This document shows positions 46,845-53,762 of a DNA stretch of 64,000 bases, piece by piece; within the stretch, counting starts at the first letter, position 1, and each line of letters starts with the position of its first letter. The translations under genes were made by a program, and so were the position numbers. Origin of the DNA: Saprospiraceae bacterium (GTDB lineage Bacteria > Bacteroidota > Bacteroidia > Chitinophagales > Saprospiraceae). The notes beneath the pieces are model-generated. The model saw only the letters and a list, made by a program, of their open reading frames with translations, was not told the DNA's origin and ran no database searches. The stretch lies in NCBI GenBank assembly GCA_030728245.1, contig JANQZX010000097.1:13803-77802 (forward strand), written 5' to 3'.

Positions 46845-47576
46845 ATGGAAATGATTGATATTCTGGCTTTTGGTGTTCATCCCGATGATGTCGAACTCGG
46901 TTGTAGCGGGACTTTATTGAAACATATTGCCATGGGATTCAAAGTCGGTCTTGTGGATCTAACCCGTGGAGAACTGGGGACTAGAGGAACAGCTGATATC
47001 AGGACAGTGGAGGCGCTCAATGCTAAGAAAAAAATGGGGGCCCAATTCAGATATAACCTGGATATGGCCGATGGTTTTTTTCAGGATAATAAAGAAAATC
47101 AGCTGAAGTTAATTGAAGTTATTCGACGCTTCAGGCCCAAAATGGTTTTGCTAAATGCCGTACATGATAGACATCCTGATCATGGCAGGGCTGCAAAAAT
47201 GGTGGCTGATGCTTGTTTTTATTCCGGACTCGCTAAAATATCTACCTCCTTTGATGCTAAAGAACAACTAGCTTGGAGACCTTCCAATGTATATCACTAT
47301 ATCCAGGATCGAAATCTTACAGCTGACTTTGTCGTAGATATAAGTGACTTTATGGAGGAGAAATTAAATCTGGTGAAAACTTTTACTTCTCAGTTTTATT
47401 TGCCCGCATCGCTGGAATACAAAAAAGAGATGGAAACCCCCATTTCCGGTCCTGATTTTATGGAGTTTTTAACGGCAAAGGCCAGAAGTTATGGTCGCGA
47501 GGCTGGCTTTACTTTTGCAGAGGGTTTTACCTGTGTTAGAACCCCTGGTATTCAAAATCTATTTGATCTTAGATGA
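46845..47576 (+). CDS. bshB1: bacillithiol biosynthesis deacetylase BshB1
   Basis: A 243-residue PIG-L/LmbE-family zinc deacetylase. It removes acetate from GlcNAc-malate to give GlcN-malate, the second step of bacillithiol synthesis in the cytoplasm. The zinc motif HPDD is at residues 12-15, followed by LTRGELGTRG, and the second motif is RHPDHGRA; the C-terminal SYGREAGFTFAEGF is also typical of BshB1. BshA and BshC are not in the window. It is translationally coupled to the amidohydrolase (zero spacing). A GC-richer tandem repeat begins directly after its stop codon. Confidence 0.94.
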   Translation: MEMIDILAFGVHPDDVELGCSGTLLKHIAMGFKVGLVDLTRGELGTRGTADIRTVEALNAKKKMGAQFRYNLDMADGFFQDNKENQLKLIEVIRRFRPKMVLLNAVHDRHPDHGRAAKMVADACFYSGLAKISTSFDAKEQLAWRPSNVYHYIQDRNLTADFVVDISDFMEEKLNLVKTFTSQFYLPASLEYKKEMETPISGPDFMEFLTAKARSYGREAGFTFAEGFTCVRTPGIQNLFDLR

Positions 47577-47801
47577 TGCGCAGAACCCTGCAAACACCGC
47601 GTCAAAACCGGACCCGTTAGCACATCCCTGCTCGCCCCTGCGAAACACTGCGCAGAACACTGTAAACACTGCGTCAAAACCCTCCCTATTAGCAAATCCC
47701 TCCGTTTGCCCCTGCGAAACACTGCGGAGAACACTGCAAACACCGCGTCAAAAACCTCCCTATTAGCATATCCCCGCTAGTAACATACCCGTTTGCCCAT
47801 G
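47577..47801. repeat. three imperfect tandem copies of a ~73-bp GC-richer unit
   Basis: Copies at 47577-47648 (72 bp), 47649-47722 (74 bp) and 47723-47801 (last copy longer, with extra bases around GCTAGTAACATA). Each unit begins TGCG(C/G)AGAAC, goes on with TG(C/T)AAACAC(C/T)GCGTCAAAA, then (T/C)TAGCA.ATCCC and, in the first two copies, CCCCTGCGAAACAC. Inside each unit a shorter motif of the type GCRGTGTT (minus strand) recurs. GC content is near 50%, well above the flanking DNA. The block fills the gap between convergent bshB1 and the M42 peptidase gene. Frames across it have no protein-like character. Confidence 0.9.
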
Positions 47802-47857
47802 CTATCACTATGACTTATTGACCTAAAATAGTAGCATAAAAAAGAGGCTATCTTCTC

Positions 47858-48937
47858 CTAGAAATATTTAAAATTGTGGTTGTGTTCAATCTTGAGAAGA
47901 CTTTGATAAATGAGTAGAATGACATTTTCAACATCCTCAATATTTGCCATTTCAACAGTTGTATGCATATATCTTAGAGGCAAAGAAATAAGAGCAGAAG
48001 GAACCCCGCCATTGGAATAGGCAATGGCGTCCGTATCTGTACCAGTCACTCTGGATGAGGCCTGTCTTTGAATAGGAATGTTATTATCCTCTGCTGCTTG
48101 AATAATCAGTTTCAGTAATTTATTATGAACAGCTGGAGCATAAGTAACGGAAGGTCCTAAACCAGACTGAACATCCCCCAGTTTTTTCTTATTCATAAGA
48201 GGTGTATGGGTATCGTGAGTAACATCAGTGATAATGGCCACATGAGGTTTAATGGTATGCGCTATCATTTCCGCGCCCCTTAATCCAATTTCCTCTTGAA
48301 CGGAATTGACCACATAAAGAGAGAAAGGTAATTTTACATTATTTTCTTTCAGTAATCGGGCAACTTCTGCAATGCAAAATCCACCGATACGATTATCCAG
48401 GGCACGACCTACATAATAGCGGTTATTTAGAATGCTCATCTCATCCTCATAAGTGATTACACAACCTACGTGAATACCCATTTCAAGAACTTCCTCCTTG
48501 TTTTTAGCGCCAACGTCGATGAAAATATTATCTAATTTAGGGGAAAGATTAGCTTCTTCTCCGTGGCGGGTATGTATGGCAGGCCAGCCAAAAACGCCTT
48601 TCACATAACCTTTTTCAGTATGAATATTTACTTTTTTAGAAGGAGCTATAATATGATCTGAGCCACCATTTCGTATTACTTGAAGAAAACCTTCAGGAGA
48701 AATATAGTTAACGAACCATGAAATTTCATCAGCATGACCCTCAATCATAACTCTAAAATCGCTTCCAGGATTTATAACACCGTAAGCAGTTCCATAATTA
48801 TCTATAAAAGATTCATCGACGTAAGGCTCAATATATTTAAGCCATAACTTTTGACCTTCTGATTCAAAGCCTGTAGGAGATGCATTATTTAGATAATCTT
48901 TTAAAAATGCATTGGAGCTTTCCAAAATAATTGACAT
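47858..48937 (-). CDS. M42-family aminopeptidase (glutamyl/leucyl type)
   Basis: A 359-residue co-catalytic metallopeptidase of family M42 (FrvX/TET-like). The ATG at 48937 is preferred to a start 30 codons upstream, which would add an unconserved stretch running into the pyrE end. Visible metal or catalytic elements are EGHADEISWFV (His-x-Asp), RALDNRIGG, VQEEIGLRGA with the Glu-Glu pair, and TDVTHDTH; the terminal HTTVEM carries the last His. The family cuts N-terminal residues from peptides in the cytoplasm, often as dodecamers. Downstream of pyrE on the same strand, with a gap of 58 nt. Confidence 0.93.
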   Translation of the reverse strand: MSIILESSNAFLKDYLNNASPTGFESEGQKLWLKYIEPYVDESFIDNYGTAYGVINPGSDFRVMIEGHADEISWFVNYISPEGFLQVIRNGGSDHIIAPSKKVNIHTEKGYVKGVFGWPAIHTRHGEEANLSPKLDNIFIDVGAKNKEEVLEMGIHVGCVITYEDEMSILNNRYYVGRALDNRIGGFCIAEVARLLKENNVKLPFSLYVVNSVQEEIGLRGAEMIAHTIKPHVAIITDVTHDTHTPLMNKKKLGDVQSGLGPSVTYAPAVHNKLLKLIIQAAEDNNIPIQRQASSRVTGTDTDAIAYSNGGVPSALISLPLRYMHTTVEMANIEDVENVILLIYQSLLKIEHNHNFKYF

Positions 48938-48995
48938 GGTAATTAGGCAAAAAGGTGAACTAAAAAATGATTGGTAAAGGTAGGAAAATAAATTT

Positions 48996-49652
48996 TTAGT
49001 TTTGACTGTTTTTGGTAAATGTATCACTCCATTTTTGTGGATTATTTGACCAGTTTTCTAATACACCTGCTTCCTCTTCGGTTATATAGTTTAATCTTGT
49101 TGCTTCCTTCAATAAAACGGAATAATTACTCAAGGTGATTAAGGGACAGTTTTCTTTAGCAAATGCGTCGGCAGCTTCAGGGAATCCATAGCTGAAAAGC
49201 GCTAAAACGCCAACTACTTCCATTTTTGCCTCCCGTGCCGCTCTTACAGCCTGTAAACTACTTCCACCGGTTGAAATTAAATCTTCGATGAGCAATATTT
49301 TCGCTCCTTCTTTAACTTCTCCTTCAATTTGATTTTGCCTCCCGTGAGATTTGGGTTTTTCTCTTATATATAAAAAGGGTAAATCTAAAACATCGGCAAC
49401 CAACATTCCATGGGGAATACCAGCCGTGGCAACACCAGCTACCCGTTCAAATTCAGGAAATAATTTGGTTGCATCTACCAGACTTTTCTTTAGAAATGTT
49501 CTAACCTGAGGAAAAGATAAGCTTAACCTGTTATCGCAATAAATAGGGGATCTAAGACCCGAGGCCCAGGTAAATGGTTTTTGAGAATCCAATTTTATTG
49601 CGTTTATTTGCAATAAATAGGTGGCAACCTTTGCCGCTGTTTCCGTTTCCAT
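48996..49652 (-). CDS. pyrE: orotate phosphoribosyltransferase
   Basis: A 218-residue PyrE that makes orotidine 5'-monophosphate from orotate and PRPP. Signatures are PFTWASGLRSPIYCDNRLSLSFP at the start, YIREKPKSHGRQNQIEG (flexible catalytic loop with Lys and Arg) and the PRPP-binding LLIEDLISTGGSS. The start codon lies only 14 bp from that of the divergent Nudix gene. Confidence 0.96.
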   Translation of the reverse strand: METETAAKVATYLLQINAIKLDSQKPFTWASGLRSPIYCDNRLSLSFPQVRTFLKKSLVDATKLFPEFERVAGVATAGIPHGMLVADVLDLPFLYIREKPKSHGRQNQIEGEVKEGAKILLIEDLISTGGSSLQAVRAAREAKMEVVGVLALFSYGFPEAADAFAKENCPLITLSNYSVLLKEATRLNYITEEEAGVLENWSNNPQKWSDTFTKNSQN

Positions 49653-49666
49653 GTTAAATTAATTTT

Positions 49667-50299
49667 ATGCAAACTTACAAAATCTATATTAACGATCGTC
49701 CATTGATTTTAGCAGAAGGAAATAATATCTTAGATTTTCCAGCCGTTCCGGATGCTCATTTAATAGGTCTTTATCAAGGAAATAAGCGCTTTTTGTTGAA
49801 TTACGTAGATGCTTTAGAAAAGGGGGGGCGCTTTGATGCAATTACTCTATTCTATCCTGATTTTGAAAAAATGAAGGCTGATTTTCAATCCCTATTTATA
49901 ATAATCGAAGCAGCTGGTGGCTGTGTATTCAATCAAAAGGGTCAATTATTGGTTATTTACAGAAGAAATAGTTGGGATTTACCCAAGGGTAAGATTGATC
50001 AGGGGGAAACGCCCGATATCGCAGCAATAAGAGAAGTACAGGAGGAAACAGGTATTTTAAATCTGTCCATATCTCACGAAATTTCTCAAACCTGGCATAC
50101 TTACAAACAGAAAAATCGCATTTTAAAAAGAACTTATTGGTATGATATGCATTCCACAGATAGCCATTTGACGCCTCAATTGGAAGAAGATATAGAGGAG
50201 GCACGATGGGTAGATCCTCAGGAATTTCTGAACGAAGAATTATATCCTAAATATGGTAATATCAGAGATTTGGTAGTCGCCTGTTTAAAAATGAGATAA
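49667..50299 (+). CDS. Nudix hydrolase
   Basis: A 210-residue protein with an N-terminal region of about 70 residues (YKIYINDRPLIL) and a Nudix domain. The Nudix box starts at Gly108: G-x5-E-x7-REVQEETGI, complete with the metal-binding Glu residues. It cleaves a nucleoside diphosphate linked to another moiety; the exact substrate is not known. The SWDLPKGK lead-in is typical of the NTP pyrophosphohydrolase type. Divergent from pyrE with 14 bp between start codons, so promoters probably lie inside the neighbouring frames. Confidence 0.92.
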   Translation: MQTYKIYINDRPLILAEGNNILDFPAVPDAHLIGLYQGNKRFLLNYVDALEKGGRFDAITLFYPDFEKMKADFQSLFIIIEAAGGCVFNQKGQLLVIYRRNSWDLPKGKIDQGETPDIAAIREVQEETGILNLSISHEISQTWHTYKQKNRILKRTYWYDMHSTDSHLTPQLEEDIEEARWVDPQEFLNEELYPKYGNIRDLVVACLKMR

Positions 50300-50314
50300 A
50301 TAGTGGTATTATAT

Positions 50315-50322
50315 TATTTTTG
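50315..50322 (+). promoter_or_regulatory. candidate -7 element (TATTTTTG) of the ferredoxin gene
   Basis: TATTTTTG at 50315-50322 is an exact TAnnTTTG match 18 bp before the ferredoxin ATG, predicting a very short leader. No TTTG at the proper distance upstream was found. Confidence 0.35.
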
Positions 50323-50340
50323 TCTCTCAAAATGTGAATT

Positions 50341-50667
50341 ATGGAAAATAGTGTGAATATAACCCTGCTTGACAGGGAAGGCGGTGAACATCTATTGGAA
50401 GGACCGTTGGATATGAATATGAACTTAATGGAGTTATGTAAAGCTTATGAGCTACCAGTGCAAGGTACTTGCGGTGGAATGGCGCTTTGCTCAACCTGTC
50501 ATGTATATGTTTTGTCAGATACCGATCTTCCTGAAATGGGGGAGGACGAAGAAAATATGTTGGATCAGGCCTTTTTTGTGAAAGATAACTCAAGACTGGG
50601 ATGCCAACTGCCGTTAAGACCTGCAATGGAAGGACTAAAAGTACAGTTGGCACCCGAAGGAAATTAG
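50341..50667 (+). CDS. 2Fe-2S ferredoxin (adrenodoxin-like)
   Basis: A 108-residue ferredoxin with ligands Cys44, Cys50, Cys53 and Cys88 in the C-x5-C-x2-C...C pattern (GTCGGMALCSTCHVYV and RLGCQL). This spacing and the long loop fit the vertebrate-type/ISC (adrenodoxin, Fdx) group, with roles in Fe-S cluster assembly or electron transfer to cytochromes P450 or oxygenases; no partner is encoded nearby. The last four bases overlap the end of the convergent subtilase gene. Confidence 0.93.
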   Translation: MENSVNITLLDREGGEHLLEGPLDMNMNLMELCKAYELPVQGTCGGMALCSTCHVYVLSDTDLPEMGEDEENMLDQAFFVKDNSRLGCQLPLRPAMEGLKVQLAPEGN

Positions 50668-53600
50668 GGTTGCTGAATAATCATAGGTAAAGTAGCCAAC
50701 TTACCTTCTGAGGTGAAATACCAAAAGTAGGTTCCTGGGATTAGTTTTTGGTTCAGTTCTACTAAAAAGGGTTGATCCAGCACGTTGTCCCACTTAAAGC
50801 TACTTATTTCTTTACCTTCTGCACTGACAAGTCGCCCATATAGAGGAGTTCTTTTGCCGAAGTTTGGTTGAACATAAAAAACACCTTCATTAGGATTCGG
50901 ATAAATCTGAAGGGATCCCGACGGCATTTCTAATTCTCGGTTTGTCGTTGCCGTTCCCGTTATGTTTATATAGCCTAATGTCGTTATTTGACAACCTTCC
51001 TGTGTAGAGCCAGAGAAACTTACACCGTACTCACCAGGGGCTTTAAATTCATTTGTCGGATTTAATTCGCTGCTTAGATTACCGTCACCAAAATTCCAGT
51101 TTACCTGGGAGCTACCTACCGCAGTCCCTTTAAAGTTAATACTGGCTTTTCCATTTATTAACGGAAAGCTTCCAGAATTAGGTGTAAAATTTAACGTCAC
51201 ATTATTAGTGCTGTTAATGATTTTTGTACTAACAGGGGCTCTGCCACAGGCAGAAGCATATTCAATGACCCATTTATAGAAATAAGGATAAACTTTAGGA
51301 TTTGTATTGTCGGAATAAACGAGGTCAACAATGCCCGGAACCCTGTAAGGAAAAGTTGAAAGGGTAGAGGTGATGGCCAGTCCTTTTCCGAGAGATCGTT
51401 CTAACTTGTAGCCATTGCCTGGTGTCACCGAAAAATTTAACACCACAATATTTTCTCCAATTTTTGGAAGATTGATCACTTTTTGCTGAATTTTTCCGTC
51501 AGGGGACCTTAATATAAAGCCTCTTGGGCCTACCGATTCAGTATAAACAGTTACTTGTTTTAGTATAAAAGGAGCGAGGCAATTGAAAACTAATCCTCCA
51601 GATGTTTCTGAAAATGTTTTTTCACCTTGATCGGGGTCTTCCATTCCTAGTTTTTTTAAATAAACCAGTTCAGCAAAAAAAGTCGTATCCGACGTAAGTA
51701 GACCAGTTTGAAAAACCTTTCCTTTGGTTATTTGACTTCCTTCATATTCTCTATTGAACCAACGGATTTCTTCGTTTACATTTTCCTTTGCCCGAAGTAC
51801 TGCTTTGGTATTTTTACAAATGATGGAAGCATCTGCCGAGGCTAAGGGTAAATTCGGTTCAGGACTTACCAGAATGGGTAATTTCAGGTAGTTATCTAAA
51901 AACCGTAAATCTGGGGTTCCGTTAGGTAGTTCAATACCAAATTGAATATCGTATTTGCCGCTTGGTAAATCTATGGATGATACCACAATATCTATTCGTT
52001 GGTTAGGCAAAATAATTCCTGTCCATGGAATTGATTTCAACAAAGCGCCATTAATAGCATTTTTCAGCACAATATTGAACTTTGTCACAGGAACAGTACC
52101 TGAATGCTGTATCGTGAGGGTTCCTCTGAATTGATTTCCACAATTTTCTGTTCTTGTTTTTACATCGATTAAAGTGATGTTTTGTTGGCTACTTATGGGC
52201 TCTACGGGTACAAAACCTTGTGATATTAACAAATCAAAGGCCGCTTTAACGTCAATTAATCCTCTTCCATATTTATTATCCTCTCCCGCTGCACCCAAAT
52301 CGATAGCCGATTCATACAGTGCTTTGGCAAGTCTTACTGAAGAAACCTGTGGAAAAGCTTCTTTTAACAGAAGGATGGCACCACTTACATGAGGCGCAGC
52401 CATGGAAGTACCTGATAAAGAACCGTACCCATTACCATTTATGGCGCTTCTTATTTCTTGTCCTGGTGCAACAACTTCTGGCTTTATTCCTAAAGGTTCA
52501 TTGTTTGGTAAGCAAACGGAAGGTCCACTGCCTGAAAATGAGGTGACTGGAAAACTGCTAATTTTTGCATTGATAGCACCTACGGAAAATGGTACTACCA
52601 AATCGTTGGCCACTACGGCAGGAAAACTTATAGTAAGTGAATCAGGACCCTCATTTCCTGAGGAAAAAACGATGGCCACGCCTGCATTTTGTAGCGTAGT
52701 AAAAATATTAATGTATGCGGAGGTAAAACAACTGGAGACGTTAAATTTACCAGGCGGGCTTCCCCAGGAATTATTAATGACATCAGGGATATCCTGACTG
52801 GTACTATTATTTCTATCTGGATTTAATGCCCACTGCATACCGCCAATACCGTCGGACTGAGTAGCCGCTTTTAGCTTACATTCCGTCCCGTCTGCGTTTT
52901 TTAAAGACAGGGGAACACCCATCCAATTAGCATTGAATGCCACACCAATGGTGTCGCGGGTTAACCGGTCTAACCCAGCAACTATGCCAGCAACGTGGGT
53001 GCCATGCTCAGAACAATAATCTTCCGTTTCCAGGCTGGTATAGGCATGCGACAATGGAACATGGTTATACAAAAACTGATTTCTTAGGGCTGGATGGGTA
53101 TTATCCTGACCGTTGTCAATGACTAATACCTTTCTGCCATAACCAGTATAGCCCATTCTCCATAAAGCTGGAGCATTGATGGCTGTTAAACCAATTTCTT
53201 TTCCATTAGGTACAACGTTTGTTTTTTTGATATTTCCTTTATGGTGGGAAAATAATTCAGCATCCTTTTCAATACCAGCTATGTCAGGATTTTTAAGTAA
53301 TATATCAATAAGTGGAGCAGTTACTTCTAACGCAATAATATTGGCAATCCAAAATCGCTTTATACTATTTGGCGTATAAAAAGGAGACTGCTCTATGTCG
53401 GAAATTAATTTTTCCTGCGTCCTGTCTGCCTTAAGTTGAAGAGCATCCAGTAGCGTTTTGACTTGTAAATCTCTGGTAGGTAAAGTTCTTAGTACCTGTT
53501 CCTGCAACTTATTTACATCTACCTGATCCTTTAAAACAACAATAATTTTATATTTTTTGCCTTCCGGACCTTCATTAAGTTCCATAGAAAGCTCCTGGCT

Positions 53601-53696
53601 TAGCTTCCCTTCAATATCGGTTTGACCTAAAAGAGGAAAAAACACAAATAGTATGCCGGCAGATAAAAAGAATCTCAGGGCGGTATATATGGACAT
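50664..53696 (-). CDS. secreted S8 (subtilisin-like) peptidase with PKD domain and T9SS sorting domain
   Basis: A 1010-residue exported protease. Order: signal peptide (about 1-25), an inhibitor-I9-like propeptide (about 45-150), and a subtilase domain (about 165-490) with catalytic Asp194 (VIDNGQ), His231 (HGTHVAG) and Ser431 (GTSMAAPH). A beta-sandwich region follows, then a PKD domain near 860-920 (VNWNFGDGNLSSELNPTNEF) and a type A C-terminal sorting domain (QIYPNPNEG at about 930 to the end), which targets it to the type IX secretion system. It probably digests extracellular protein. Its 3' end overlaps the ferredoxin stop by four bases. It is in line with, and 66 nt after, the nuclease gene. 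Confidence 0.93.
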   Translation of the reverse strand: MSIYTALRFFLSAGILFVFFPLLGQTDIEGKLSQELSMELNEGPEGKKYKIIVVLKDQVDVNKLQEQVLRTLPTRDLQVKTLLDALQLKADRTQEKLISDIEQSPFYTPNSIKRFWIANIIALEVTAPLIDILLKNPDIAGIEKDAELFSHHKGNIKKTNVVPNGKEIGLTAINAPALWRMGYTGYGRKVLVIDNGQDNTHPALRNQFLYNHVPLSHAYTSLETEDYCSEHGTHVAGIVAGLDRLTRDTIGVAFNANWMGVPLSLKNADGTECKLKAATQSDGIGGMQWALNPDRNNSTSQDIPDVINNSWGSPPGKFNVSSCFTSAYINIFTTLQNAGVAIVFSSGNEGPDSLTISFPAVVANDLVVPFSVGAINAKISSFPVTSFSGSGPSVCLPNNEPLGIKPEVVAPGQEIRSAINGNGYGSLSGTSMAAPHVSGAILLLKEAFPQVSSVRLAKALYESAIDLGAAGEDNKYGRGLIDVKAAFDLLISQGFVPVEPISSQQNITLIDVKTRTENCGNQFRGTLTIQHSGTVPVTKFNIVLKNAINGALLKSIPWTGIILPNQRIDIVVSSIDLPSGKYDIQFGIELPNGTPDLRFLDNYLKLPILVSPEPNLPLASADASIICKNTKAVLRAKENVNEEIRWFNREYEGSQITKGKVFQTGLLTSDTTFFAELVYLKKLGMEDPDQGEKTFSETSGGLVFNCLAPFILKQVTVYTESVGPRGFILRSPDGKIQQKVINLPKIGENIVVLNFSVTPGNGYKLERSLGKGLAITSTLSTFPYRVPGIVDLVYSDNTNPKVYPYFYKWVIEYASACGRAPVSTKIINSTNNVTLNFTPNSGSFPLINGKASINFKGTAVGSSQVNWNFGDGNLSSELNPTNEFKAPGEYGVSFSGSTQEGCQITTLGYINITGTATTNRELEMPSGSLQIYPNPNEGVFYVQPNFGKRTPLYGRLVSAEGKEISSFKWDNVLDQPFLVELNQKLIPGTYFWYFTSEGKLATLPMIIQQP

Positions 53697-53762
53697 CAGA
53701 TAACTATTTATAAATTAAAATATTATTTTTTAAACGTAAAATTCAAAAATGTGTTGCAAAAA

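Noticed and set aside
46845-47576. LmbE-family deacetylase in sugar or antibiotic metabolism instead of BshB1.
   Set aside because: The GELGTRGT and SYGREAGFTFAEGF blocks and 243-residue length fit BshB1, and Bacteroidota commonly make bacillithiol.
47491-47766. Open frames across the tandem repeat on both strands.
   Set aside because: They are made of the repeat itself or shadow bshB1, have low-complexity Pro/Ser/Thr composition and no family resemblance.
47577-47801. CRISPR array.
   Set aside because: Units are contiguous and similar over their whole length, with no alternation of constant repeats and unique spacers, and no cas genes are present.
52174-53379. Several open frames on the plus strand inside the subtilase gene.
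   Set aside because: Shadows of a full-length, well-supported protease on the minus strand.
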